From: Hymenolepis diminuta
Lineage: Eukaryota; Platyhelminthes; Cestoda; Cyclophyllidea; Hymenolepididae
Direction of reading: 5' to 3'
DNA: 64,000 nucleotides
Assembly: GCA_900708905.1 (NCBI GenBank)
Contig: CAADRB010000004.1
Coordinates: 4,254,180-4,318,179 of the forward strand
The notes under the pieces were generated by a model. It searched no databases, was not told the origin of the DNA, and saw nothing but the letters and a program-made list of their open reading frames with translations. Positions 13,339 through 24,519 of the stretch are shown here, piece by piece (the stretch's first letter is position 1; each line of letters opens with the position of its first letter). Position numbers and translations under genes: made by a program.

Positions 13339-14091
13339 GGGAGATTAACAAATACATTTTTGAGTTCACTTACAGTTGCTTTCTGATTAAACACAGTTTT
13401 ATGTATGAATGAGTCATTTCTCGAACTTTGAGATATTTATCACTTCCCTATTCCCCATCTTCGCACACTTTCACGTTGAACTTTACTGCGTTAAATAGTC
13501 ACATTCGCAGAGTTCTGATTAATAAGGCTGTCTCCTTCTCTCTCGCTTTCCTCTTTTATTATCAGTAAAATTCATAAAAGTTAAGAAGGCCAGAGACTTA
13601 GCCAGTTTCCCTTATTCTAATTTGATGATAGCCAAATTGTTTAATGCTATCGATAAGGAACTTTTACTTAGTCCTTTTTGCCAAATAGTGGTATCAACGT
13701 GTATAGGTTTAATTTACACATTTACTGCCAAAGGGACTAGTAAAATTTGGAGTCCTTCTTCTTGAAATCTAGATGTCCTTATTGTACTACTTCCAATTTC
13801 TGCTCACTTTTAATAAGACTCATGTGATGAGGTATTTTGAGACTATTCTCTTGAAGCTGGTCTTTGAAGGTAACTTGACAAAAATTATGATAGCTGTAGG
13901 TTTTCGTTCGTATTTTTTGTTATACCACATATCTCAAATCCGTTTAAATTCACTCGAGACTATAGTACTGGATTGAGATGTATTAATATTCCCATCTTCA
14001 AAGTCAATATAGTTACGTTGGTCCAAGCTGAGATCTGCGTTTTTTGCATTTTTCTTCTTAATACGTATTAACATGATTGTGACATGCCAGA

Positions 14092-15144
14092 GCTCACATA
14101 AGTTCACTCAAGGTAAACTCTATCAGGTTATCGATTGCTCTTTCTTCATGCTCAAGCACGCTTTTTTGAAAAAAAACTATTCTTTGTGTTCTCTAAATGA
14201 GGACGATCTTTGAGCCGCGGGACTCCTGCTTTCTTACATTAACTATTGGGACTGAGAACCTATAGCTAAAATATCGCTTCCTTGGACATCCCGAGTTATA
14301 TAGGTCCATATCAATACGGCTATGTAGTTTTTTAATAGTAAATAATGACCGATCGTCAATGATAAGTATGCCATGCTCTAATTTTCCTCCTATTCGTTTT
14401 TGAATTCGTGCTTAATAAGACGCACGGGTTGAATACTCTTGGTGTAATCGAATAGAATATGCAGGCTTCATTCTTTGAGCATTTTTTTTATTGATTATTG
14501 GGTTTCCACACTTGGGCCTGGACATTAAATCTCGGTGCTACTGCAATTATTGGCGATCTAGACTACAAAAACTTTGCAAACAGAAAATGGTCGTTGTTGA
14601 GTGGAATGTTAAGAAGTGGCGGAGAGCATGAATGATTTGCACTTGGGTACAATTATCTAGGACGTTTATGACTAAGACTTAAATAAAGCTCCTATTAGTT
14701 GTATTAATGGTATTATTTGAAATGGGGATGGAGAACTTTTCTGAATTAAGGACAAAGGTGAATTAGGGAATTTCAACCTTGAGACCAAGACCTCCTCTTA
14801 TGCTCTTGTTCTTAAAAACCCCGTTTCTCGGTATTTTTCAGAGCTTTCACCTGAGGACTTTGTCTTGAACACGCGTTGATAATGATTTCGATAGGTGGTA
14901 GTTTTCAAGTGCGAAGGTTTGCTTTAATTCAATTTGCTTAAACCTCTATTTAATAACCCGTTTTGCCTATCCGAAATTAACCAACTGTAAAAGATTGGAG
15001 GTGGTGACGTCTTTAATGTTATAGAGCAGTTTGTTTTTAGAAGCTGACGAGATATTCTCTTCTAACGGCCACGACAGCAGCTTGATACTAACTTTCACGA
15101 ATGTAATACTCCAGAGCTCACTAGAGTTCATCCAAGGTGAACTC
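14092..15144. repeat. Two copies of a short AGAGCTCAC...GTGAACTCT repeat
   Basis: Copies at about 14092-14124 and 15113-15144 share AGAGCTCAC, AGTTCA, CAAGGT and AACTCT in order. The core AGTTCA...TGAACT is an imperfect inverted repeat. Related stretches occur near 40684-40716 and 50568-50597. Confidence 0.5.
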
Positions 15145-15878
15145 TCAAAACATTAACTAAAGAAAGTTACATAGTTCTGTTTAAATATTCACTACTTAGA
15201 AATTTTCATAGTTTCAAAAGGCCGAAAATATTGAATCATTTGAGGCTGAACACTTTTGTTATGATCAGTATCTGTGATAAATAAGAGTGTGCGACATTCC
15301 GTGCTCATATCTCTTTGCGTCCTAATTCTCAATTGATCGTTTTGATTTGCTGCTCATCAACGAATAAAGGGCTCTAAATCGCGCAATTCCATTGTCGTAT
15401 ATCGATAGGTTCTCTTTATCACAACCCGGGATCTACTTGTTCAGTAAAATCGCTCTACTCCTCTCCTTTTATTCCCAATTCCTCTACCTGCGTCTACCCC
15501 TTCCTCGTTCATTCCAATATATTTATGCAGTATACTTTCATCAAACTAAACTCTTGATCTCACTTGGGAAAGGTCGTGGTGTTCTGTCAGCCTTTAAGAA
15601 GATTACTCATTTTGGAAGAGGATTTCTCTGCCTAATTCGTTCGGACTTTTAAGATTGCTCTGCTGTTAGGATTAGAGCGATCAGCCGCCTGTCCGCATGA
15701 TTACGAGAAAAGTATTTTATCGGAGCTGATAAATGGTAGTAAGTGAAAATGGGGAGTGTTGGATACTGCTCACGTGGAAGATGAATTGAAAACGAGATAA
15801 ACTGAATATGCTCCTGATTTCAAATTCTACTTAATTAGTTCAGTAGAATTTCATTTACGAAAATCCATCTGGTTTTAG

Positions 15879-15959
15879 AAACTCTCTCCGTATCGATGGC
15901 ACCGGCCATGAATTTTTCTCTATCCGAGAGTGATGTCAATTCTGAGCCTGGAGTCAAAA
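15879..15959 (+). CDS. Locus 2 N-terminal exon
   Basis: This 81-bp exon is bounded by TTTTAG and GTGAGT, phase 2-in, 1-out, exactly as exon B of locus 1. It encodes [11 protein letters not shown], identical to locus 1. The ATG at 15896-15898 has a G at +4 and is a possible start, in which case the acceptor-like TTTTAG would be unused. Confidence 0.8.
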
Positions 15960-18900
15960 GTGAGTTTTATGAATACATTTACTTCATTATTTTACTGTGT
16001 TTTTTTCATATCACTGACACTTACAATATCGAAACTATATCATTTCAAATGGTAAAATTTATTCGGAGTCTCGTTCTAAGGTAACCTAGGGAAGAACAAT
16101 TACATTTTGACTAGTTCTATTTTGTGAAACGACTACTGCGTTTTAATAAGGAAATAAAGACAGTCTGTTGGACAGGATTACGATAACAGAAGCTTCAGGT
16201 GTTAAGTTCAGGCGTAAAGTAGGTTTCAATTAACTTTAATTTTATTAACTTTTGGAAACAGTAGGACATTGCAGCGCAAATGTTTTCGTTTACATTTCTG
16301 CCCTGTTTCTCGACTTAATTCTTGGTTTGAGTAGCTTGATACGGACAAGGTTGGTCATACATGAAGGCAGGTCGTGAATAATTCTTTTTGATTAAATAAG
16401 GTTAGTTTTAGAGAAAGATTTAATTTAATTGTTTTTGCCTGTGAAGTGAAGTCGGGAATGAACAGCTTTTTATTTCAAGTTGGGAAGTTCATTTAATCAA
16501 CAAAGGTAATCAGTTAATGATTGTATTATAAGTATGAATTCGATATCAAATGTATGGCTTTAAATGTTATAATTACCAAATAGAGAGGAAGATAAAATAT
16601 GAAGAATCTTTTTTCCTTTCTGGAGCTAAGCAGCAATTTACACTATGTTGCGGTTCATTTCTGTTGAAGATTAGTTTTTGAGACAATTGGGAGACAACTA
16701 CATTGATTTTCATGGGAGGGGATTTGAATTCTCATGTCTCATTGTTGCATAGCTCACAATCCAGCTCATATGTATTTGATCCCTGAAGAAGGCGTCAATA
16801 TCTGATATTGTGCATATTTGAGGAATAGGTAGCTGGGCCAAATCCGTCTTCATTTGTGCATATCATTTAATCGGTGCATGCAGTGATTTATTTCAATGAG
16901 ACCAGGTATCAAATTAAGTTAAAAATACTATAAAGTAAATTCTTGATTTCCTTTACAGACTCAAAGTCTTTCGTGTGTAATGCATGTGGAAAGTCCTTTA
17001 CTCGGAACTACAAGCTCAAAGAGCACGTGAAGAATATTCACGAAAGTAACCATTACATCTTCGTTTTCTCTTATTCCTATTCTTACTATTAATATTACTT
17101 TGTGCCCCTGTTACGTGCCTTAATATTGTTCGTGTTCTTTTATTTTGCAGATTTAAAACCCTTCAAATGCGAGAAATGTGAAAAATCCTATTTTCGAGCA
17201 GACCTACTCAGAAACCACATAAAGGTTGTTCATGAAAGTAAGCGTTTCCATTTTTTGTTTCCTCTTACCTCCATTATCTAACTTTATCGGATATTGCGGA
17301 TTAGGGATTATGGTCGTTGGGTTTAGTCGGACTTTCCATTCAAGTAAAAATGACCTTCATTTTTAAAACATTCTGTACCCAAAAATGTATGATTCTACAA
17401 GATTGCTTTTTATTCTTCTAGATAAGTTTGCAAAATAGCGCCTTTCAAAATAGTTCCATCAATAGAAACTATGTAGATTCAGGTGTACACAAATGTGTTA
17501 CGGTACTGGATCACCAGTTGCGGCATAAGGCGACTGAAGTCACCAAAATTCTACAACGAGCAAGAAGAAGGCAAAAGAATTGGTAATTGGTATTACTTTA
17601 GTGAAAAGTAGTTAGGAGAGCTTTAAATTTAGAAGGTATATGAGGTGGTACATATGGCGATTAGCTGGTAAGTGGACCTGTCTGTGGGAGTTGGCATGAT
17701 AAAAATCGGGCATCTGTGCTGCTGAAATCCGCCAGTATCCGTCAAGTAAGATTAAAGATAGGGTATTTATAGGTTAAAACTGTTGGAATGGCAAAAAATC
17801 AGTGGCACATTCAATAATTGAAAACGTACTCAAAGATATACTCAGGCAACTTAGTAGCGGGCAATCGTATCTAACTCGTGAAAAATAAAGTCGAAATTAA
17901 TTTTAATTTAGTGTATTAAATGACGTTTATATTAAAAAGGAGTAACTTCAAACAAGATATAGTAGTTTTCATTCCGGGAAACCCTTTTGTAATTTTTTGT
18001 TTCATTTTGTTGCAGATTTCAGGCCTTTCAAGTGTGAAGTGTGTGAAAAGTCCTTCGCTGAAAACCACAAACTTAAAGACCACGTGAAGACTGTTCATGA
18101 AAGTAAGAATTTTCATTTATTTCTTCCAATTTAGTATGATACAATATGATAGTTATCGTTTTTAACTGTTATTCATCTTATGCTAATTCTTCTCACTACC
18201 ACCATCGCTGACAAGATTGTTATCAGTCAACCTAATACAAAAAAATTTGCCATTTTTGGTTGCGAAAACCAATTGAAATTGGGCAGTAGAAAGTCGAATA
18301 AATGATAAGAGGGAGGGGATCAAGAATATTCTGAGCGATGTTAAGGTATTAAAGAGTCTTACTTCATGTGATTTCTGGGTGCAGATTGTACAATATTTAC
18401 TAAATGAGTAGCTCGCATTCTCAAATTCAAATTTCATTATTTGTCTCCTGGATTGCAGCAAGTGCTTCTCAGGAAGGTCCTGTGTTGCCATTTCGGTTCA
18501 TTTTTTTCCAATGGTTGAGAAGACAAAAGGATCTTACACGATAATCAGCAAATTACAGCTTTAGATAGCGGAGGTGATATGGATAAATTTTTAAGTTGAC
18601 AGAGCTCCTAAGTTCTATTCATTCAATATGCTTTTAAGAATCAAATTTTGCTTTATGAGGGGATTATTATTTCTAATTCAGGTGACGTTCAACGAGTTTG
18701 GCTAATTGTATAACGACTCCCTTTATGAATGTCCTATCCCTCTAACGTCACGAATATGACTATTATTTTGCAGACGTAAGGCCATTCAAATGCCAGGAAT
18801 GCGAAAAATCTTTCCCCTCAGAGTACTCTCTCAAAATGCATATGAAATATGTTCATGAAGGTAGGTACTTTTTGTTACAATAACTATTTATGGTGTTATC

Positions 18901-21202
18901 TTGATGCTACAGTATTATGCTTCTTTTTTATTTTGCAGAGCAGAGACCTTTCAAATGTGAAGAATGTGGAAAAAGCTATTTGCAATCTGGTTCCCTCAAA
19001 GTCCACGTGAGGTCCATTCACCAAAGTATGTGAAAATTGTCTACATTTCTCTCTAATCCTTACTTTTCCCTAAACTTATTTTGAATTACATACAAAGTCT
19101 TCTGGCTAGAGCATATGTCAGTATGTTGTGTCAATAATAACTGTTTAGATAAAAAAATAGAGGAAAAAACCTGACGACTAAGAGAAATGAGTCATATTCA
19201 GATTGTCATGTCTCAAAATGAGCATACCTTGGAGGTAGAAACTGAACCGTTTTATCTATTTTTAACCATAGATATGCTACACTTATCCCTTTATTGTCAT
19301 GTTGCCACTCAGCTTATTTATTGATTAGGGCAGTCAACACACAAGTTTATACATTTTCCATTTTCACATTTCCAACTTCTCATGAATAAAGTAGGGTAGC
19401 TTGAATTTAGGCTTACTCACTTCCTTGTCTTAAGTATAATTCAAGAGAGTTTGTTGTTACTACTATCTGTTGCCTCTCTTTTTAAGACCTAGATGGTCTC
19501 TACTCTCCTTTAGGGTCTGCTGATAAGATACCATGCTTCCTTTTAATACCTTTTTTGTAGACTTAAAGCCCTTCAAGTGCAAAATATGCAATAAAGACTT
19601 CTCCCTATCCTGTGCACTCAAAATTCATGTGCGATCTATTCACCAAAGTAAGTATATTTCATTTTACTTCTGCTTATCTTCTACTAATATTAGAAGTGAA
19701 CGTTGCTATTCTTGTTCCTCATATGCAGATTTGAAGCTGTATAAATGTGAGATATGCGAAAAATCCTTCGCACAATCAGGCCATCTCAAAACTCATGTGA
19801 ATTACGTTCACCAAAGTACGTTTTTTGTATTATACTTCCCATTTTGTCCTTATCGATGTTCTTAATTTTGTTGAGGTGTTAATCCACATCAAGTAAATTT
19901 TTCATCTTTTCGTTTCATTTTACAGATCTGAGGCCCTTCAAATGTGATGTTTGTGGAAGATCCTTTGCACAAATTCACAAACTCAAAGATCACGTGAAGT
20001 GCGTTCATGAAAGTAAGCACGTCTCATTTACTTCCATTTGGCCTGTTGAGTAAAAATAGAATTCCACCACAAAATGATGAAATTTCTCATAAAAAGCACA
20101 TTTGTGATTTGAAATCGAGTACACTAAGTGTTAGGGATGAAATTCTAATATGGCGACGCAAGTATTCTGCACTTACACAGTAAGTCGACATTGATTAAAA
20201 GATGATGTTCTACGTTACATTAGGAGGGTATAGAATGGGAAAGAGAGTTTGTTTAAAATTTTTAAAAATTCATGCCTGTAACAGCTAATTTCAGTATTTC
20301 TTTAAATTTTCGTTTGTAGATGTAAAGGATTTCAAGTGTGAGGTGTGCGAAAAATCTTTCTCAAGAATGGCCAATCTAAAATCTCATATAAACACTTTTC
20401 ACGGAGGTATGTTATTTATATCAATTATGAGATAAATCGCTACCTATGTTTTAACTAGAAAAGGAAAATTGCTCTCTGTTATGATAATTTCTCTTTCCTT
20501 TCGCACTTTGTATTTCATTTTGTAGATTCAAGACCTTTCCAATGTGTGATGTGTAAAATGCATTTCTCTCGAAAGGAAACGCTCGAATATCACGTTATGT
20601 GGATTCATGAAAGTAAGCGTTCCTCTTACTTCCTTCTCCCCTCCCCCCACACACTCATTCCTGCGTTTCCGCATGTATTTCACCATTGTTTCATTGCGAC
20701 TACTGTTCGCGGAATTAAGGCAGATTTACTCTGCAGTAAATATCATCACCCATAATGCAGATTGTAAAAAGGAGTGAAATAAATAGCTTGTGTTTGATGG
20801 ATAATTGAATGTCTTTAATCCGCATTCTCATTCATGCTGCTTATCCAGACAGTGTATGGTGATAGATGTGGCGTCCAGGCTCCCAGTGCATGGTGGCAAA
20901 ATGAACTCCGTTTAAGATACGAGGCCAAAGTATGACCGACTTTCCCGTGTCTTTCCAAGCAATTTTTATGCAAACAATTTACCAAGATTGGATTTAGGAA
21001 TCCTGCTATTGACGAGAAAGAGGATTGAGCCGCCATTCAAATTTTGTTCTTGCTTTTAAATATGAGTATTATTTTACTATTACTTCTTCTTCGGTTTGTT
21101 TCAGAATCTAATGGTAAAAAATCCGAGAATTCAAGTCAAGGGGAACTAGTAGTTGGCCAAACTGGCGGGCCGGGTGATTTTGAGAGTGGATATCAAAGCT
21201 GA
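15879..21202 (+). CDS. Locus 2: C2H2 zinc-finger gene with ten single-finger exons
   Basis: Exons are 15879-15959 (N-terminal), ten 87-bp fingers at 16959, 17151, 18016, 18774, 18939, 19561, 19729, 19926, 20320 and 20526, and a tail exon 21105-21202 ending in TGA. All junctions are GT..AG in phase 1. An ATG at 15896 in the first exon could start translation and would give about 343 residues; alternatively an upstream exon like exon A of locus 1 remains unfound. Every finger has intact C-x2-C-x12-H-x4-H ligands. The tail is hydrophilic, rich in Gly, Ser and Gln, with no recognised domain. The family is known for sequence-specific nucleic-acid binding in the nucleus. Fingers 1 and 4-8 correspond in order to locus 1. 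The intron between fingers 3 and 4 carries a dispersed repeat. Candidate poly(A) signal ATTAAA at 21410-21415. Confidence 0.88.
16959..17045 (+). CDS. Locus 2 finger 1
   Basis: 87-bp phase 1-1 exon, intact ligands, starts NSKSF as in locus 1 finger 1. Helix -1/2/3/6: R/Y/K/E. Its donor GTAACC is weaker than those of its neighbours. Confidence 0.9.
17151..17237 (+). CDS. Locus 2 finger 2
   Basis: 87-bp phase 1-1 exon, intact ligands, linker NLKPF, helix R/D/L/N. It has no counterpart in locus 1, so it was gained here or lost there. Confidence 0.92.
18016..18102 (+). CDS. Locus 2 finger 3
   Basis: 87-bp phase 1-1 exon, intact ligands, linker NFRPF, helix E/H/K/D. It is close to finger 8 of the same gene (HKLKDHVK), suggesting duplication of an exon or block within the locus. 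Confidence 0.92.
18290..18540 (-). repeat. Diverged copy of the 352-bp inverted repeat family
   Basis: In the intron between fingers 3 and 4 of locus 2. It aligns along its length with 49850-50201, sharing for example AAATGATAA, TTGTAC and GAATTGCAGCAA-type blocks in the same order. Its orientation relative to the gene is opposite to the copy in locus 3, so it is a repeat rather than inherited intron sequence. Confidence 0.6.
18774..18860 (+). CDS. Locus 2 finger 4
   Basis: 87-bp phase 1-1 exon, intact ligands, linker NVRPF, helix S/Y/S/M. The exon ends in G before GTAGGT, so the next junction codon is GAG. Confidence 0.92.
18939..19025 (+). CDS. Locus 2 finger 5
   Basis: 87-bp phase 1-1 exon, only 78 bp after finger 4. 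Intact ligands, linker EQRPF, helix Q/G/S/V. Donor GTATGT. Confidence 0.92.
19561..19647 (+). CDS. Locus 2 finger 6
   Basis: 87-bp phase 1-1 exon, intact ligands, linker NLKPF, helix L/C/A/I. Confidence 0.92.
19729..19815 (+). CDS. Locus 2 finger 7
   Basis: 87-bp phase 1-1 exon after an 81-bp intron, intact ligands, linker NLKLY, helix Q/G/H/T. Among all fingers here this helix is nearest to common DNA-contact types (QSGHLKT). Confidence 0.92.
19926..20012 (+). CDS. Locus 2 finger 8
   Basis: 87-bp phase 1-1 exon, intact ligands, linker NLRPF, helix Q/H/K/D, matching locus 1 finger 6 at all four positions. Confidence 0.92.
20320..20406 (+). CDS. Locus 2 finger 9
   Basis: 87-bp phase 1-1 exon, intact ligands, linker NVKDF (Pro replaced by Asp), helix R/A/N/S. 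It ends in CAC-GGA-G before GTATGT. Confidence 0.9.
20526..20612 (+). CDS. Locus 2 finger 10
   Basis: 87-bp phase 1-1 exon, intact ligands, linker DSRPF, helix R/E/T/Y. Donor GTAAGC. Confidence 0.9.
21105..21202 (+). CDS. Locus 2 tail exon
   Basis: After TTTCAG this exon adds 31 hydrophilic residues, beginning KSNGKKSE and ending ESGYQS, and stops at TGA 21200-21202. Phase fits finger 10. There is no finger and no recognised domain. Confidence 0.85.
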
Positions 21203-21490
21203 ATGAATTTCAATGGAAGTTTGTACACTTGTATACATGAGACATGTTTTTAATTGAATTAACTGTACAGCTTTATCTATATACAATTGTATAAGCTATT
21301 TTTAAATGGATTTTTTCCTAAATTTATGCCAACTTTTCATAAAGTGGATTAATACCAACCCGAGATTATTGAACAATAGGTGATTTGTTGGTGATCATTT
21401 CAGTTTATCATTAAATGATTGAGCAACTCTTGAAGTAAATGCAATTCGGTTTCAATCTGTTGATCGCAGATATCAATAAGATAAGATGTA
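21203..21490. other. 3' flank of locus 2
   Basis: Untranslated or intergenic AT-rich DNA between the locus 2 stop and the mariner element. It has an ATTAAA at 21410-21415 that may be the poly(A) signal. Nothing else is seen. Confidence 0.5.
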
Positions 21491-22782
21491 CAGGGTGCGT
21501 GAGGCATCTGAGGACACCTTACGCACTTTTAGAAAAAACAGAAAGTGAAACTGTTAATGATTTGGACTTACACTTGCTTGTAATAAAACAAATAAACATA
21601 ATATTAAGCTAGGTTTTGTGCTATATGTCCTCCTTTGGCTTCTAACACCGACTCGATTCAACTCCGAAAGCGACTGCAAGCTTTGATGAGGTGGTACTTG
21701 CTGATGTCCTCCATTGCTCAGGCTATTACTTCCATTAGAGAGGAGGATCTGGTGTAATCGGCGTGCTTACTTACTTCCTTTTCAACGACACCCCGCTCCA
21801 CATGTAATTATTCAAAGAATTAAGGTTGGTGAGTTGGAAAGCCATAAGTTTGGTGTGACATGATGACGAAAATTCTCGGCTATCCAATCCTGGTTTTTGA
21901 GAGCTTTCTGGAGTGGAGGCGAATCTTATTGGAAGGCATAAGCTCTTCCATTGGCTATGCTGTCTATCCAAGGCGGCTTAATAGCAAGGGTTTGAAGAGT
22001 TTCGATATAGGCATCTGTATTGACTTTAAGGCACTCTGGAAACGATTGAGGAGTCATGATGTACCCCTCCCTCACTGCTAACAACACCGAAGAGCATCAC
22101 TGTTGCTGGAATCTTCGTACGCATTATAGTTGGAGCTTCAGTGGGGTCCACTCACATATAACTACCTATCATTTCTTGGATTGAATTTTTGATTCTGGTG
22201 GAAGTTGTTTTCATAGGGAAAAAACAAAAGACCCTCCTGTTCTTCTGAGTGTTTCAACTTCTTTAAGAGTCGTTTGCACGCATTAAACGATTCTCTTGAG
22301 TTGTTCTTGTCCACATAAACTGATCTCGCCAAAGAACATATGAGATTTGTATCCGAGATCCTGATGGACAGCATTCCTTATTGTTTCTCCAGACACTTGA
22401 AGATCTTTGGCAAGATGTCGCGCATTGACTCTCCAGGATTTTCGTCGATTATGTCATGTCATGCACTTCTAACAAACTCAGGTGTTCTGAGCGAGTCAGC
22501 AGGGCGTTAACAATGCTCTTTTCTCTTATTCGTGGAGGCCGATTCGTCTCCACTATTTTCATTCAGCTACTTTCTAACTTTGCAAACGAAGGTCTGTCGA
22601 CTTTTAGAAATCTTGCAATCTCTAAATTGCTGTATTTCGCTTTTATGAACACATGTCTTTTCATTTCATTAGTTATAGTAGTTTCTGGCATGAGATCTTG
22701 TGATGTAAAAAATACATTAATTACTATCAGGTTAGTTTAAATTACGAAAATATAATTGTCCTCAGATACCTTTCGCATCCTC
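21491..22782 (-). mobile_element. Dead Tc1/mariner transposon, complete with ends
   Basis: The element is 1292 bp. Its terminal inverted repeats (21491-21516 and 22757-22782) match at about 20 of the inner 24 positions and both contain TGTCCTCAGAT. TA dinucleotides at 21489-21490 and 22783-22784 are the expected target duplication. The minus strand encodes a broken transposase. A helix-turn-helix part is readable near 22370-22450 (GETIRNAVHQDLGY). The DDE region begins near 22200 with FNPRNDR and continues with MLFGVVSSEGG, the run DAYIETLQTLAIKPPWIDS, the NGRAYAFQ block before DSPP, and NFRHHVTPNLW. Stops and frameshifts break it, and two catalytic acids appear lost (first Asp now Tyr, third Asp now Thr). 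It cannot be active by itself. Confidence 0.92.
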
Positions 22783-24299
22783 TATAGAGATGACGTGGGT
22801 ATGAACAATAATTGCACCATCTAGATGTCATAAGCCCGACCTTTGAACTTCTAGTGTTAGGTATAAATCTGATGGATTCATTGGTAGGGTAAGGCACTTT
22901 TTCTAATTTTTATTCAACTCTTACCCATTATTTTGATCATTCTATTGTCCTAGGTATTGTAGCGGATAACACATAAATGGATATTTTACTAAACCTTAGT
23001 AATCTTAGAAGTTCAAGTAGCTGCGAATAAGTACAATAAGCCTCTAAAAAGTCCTCAAAAGTATATTTCTTCCAAAAGTAATAAGACAGAAAGTATGAAA
23101 AAGGGGGAGGTTATATCAAAATTTGTTAATTGTAAGTATAGATGGCGCTACACTGCAAGATCATTGATCAGTGATTGACTGTGAGGCCTCTGCTCGCACT
23201 TTCCAGGGTGTCCTAGTGCGCGAGAGATCCTGTTGGGCAGCCTTTCGGCTTTCTTATTCAAAATGCTACTGCTAGGAAAGTGTTGAATTTAGTAGATCAG
23301 AAGGTGTTAGATGGCTACCAAGTAGTAGCAATCATATGTTTCAAATGCTTTTGGAACGTAATGAATGATGTTAAAGTCTAGTCCTTGTCCGCTTAGGTTC
23401 ATCCACCCAATTCTTGGTTGAAAGGTCTACTTACGCATCTAGAAAATGATAGAGATCTCTAAGAGAGCTCTCTTAACATTGTAAAAAATTTTCCTAAATA
23501 AAAGAGCCATTGGAAAAATGGTCTAAAGCGGTGTACATGTCAAATGAAACGAAATAAGTCTATTTCCTGTTGCAAACAAGACAATCAATAATGCGTCTAA
23601 GGTGTCTCGTTCTATTGGCTGCGCAAACCGACCAGGTAATTCAAGCGGGCGGTAATCGAAGCCGAGTGATTCAAAACAATATGCTTAAATGGGAACCGGA
23701 ACAACTTAAAAGACCCAAATTCCCCAATTAAGTTGGTCCTTATCAACTATTATTATTATTTGTACAAATTTTGCCGATAGATCTATTTGTATTGAAATAG
23801 CCGAATTTATTAAACTATCGTAATAGTGTAAGGCCAACAACTATTCATTACCAGGTGATGTCCCCGAAGAGAATGAACCTTGTATTCTTCAGTGTTTCCA
23901 TAATTTATTGACTAGAAAATGGGAAATTCAATTTCATAAAATACATCCAATAATGACATTAGTAATATTAAATGACAATTCAACGATCCTATTCTGGTTA
24001 CGATTTTACCTCAAAACCAAACGTATTCAAATCGGGATTTCCATCAATTTGAGATATTTCTGCAACTCCATCTAAACTAGAAATGATTCCATGATAACCT
24101 TCATGGAATATTTTTAAGTGAAAATGAATGCAAAAAAGGAGGACATCGCACACCTTTATAAAAATTTCGATATGAGTAATGACTCAACATTTTGATTTGA
24201 ATTTAGCTTCACAACTATAAGTCTTCGATCCTGAAATAAATTAAACTTAAATAATTACTTATTAGATAATTGACATAGTAATTGATGAAAGGAGAAAAA
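22783..24299. other. Intergenic, no gene seen
   Basis: AT-rich spacer between the mariner element and the first relic finger of locus 4. I find no exon, finger or repeat that I can support. Confidence 0.5.
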
Positions 24300-24382
24300 A
24301 TGAGGGTACCAACCTGTCGAGGCAAACTAGCTTCAATGGCTGAAATCCCTTTCACAAATTGCACAACTGAAAGGTTTCAAGC
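24300..24382 (-). pseudogene. Locus 4 relic finger i
   Basis: GLKPFSCAICERDFSH is readable, followed by TGA and TAG in the helix. Both Cys are intact, no His pair remains, and the acceptor AG is missing. Confidence 0.8.
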
Positions 24383-24432
24383 CAACATAATAAAGATAAA
24401 AACGTTCCTTATTATTCAAACGGCTTAAACCC

Positions 24433-24519
24433 CTTCAAAAACACCAGAAATGTGTAGAGAGAGCCTCCCAAGCTGGCTTAAATAATTTCTACAGATTTCA
24501 CATTTGAAAGGCTTCAAAC
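24433..24519 (-). pseudogene. Locus 4 relic finger h
   Basis: 87 bp in frame: LKPFKCEICRNYLSQ and a first His are kept; the second His is Phe. The donor GT has become GG. Confidence 0.85.

Larger units (their letters stand above)
7892..15878. other. 8-kb space between divergent loci 1 and 2
   Basis: No intact gene was found. The stretch holds a 176-bp N gap at 13163-13338, a (TA)n tract near 10933-10955, and two copies of a short AGAGCTCAC...GTGAACTCT-type repeat at about 14092 and 15113. Blocks at 8300-9000, 9180-9840 and 11900-12150 are richer in G+C and hold broken frames, mostly on the minus strand, that could be decayed coding sequence, but I recognise no family. The promoters of loci 1 and 2 should lie here; I cannot place them. 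A missing upstream exon of locus 2 may be in the gap. Confidence 0.5.

Noticed and set aside
13025..13394. Open frames through the first gap
   Set aside because: Length comes from N bases.
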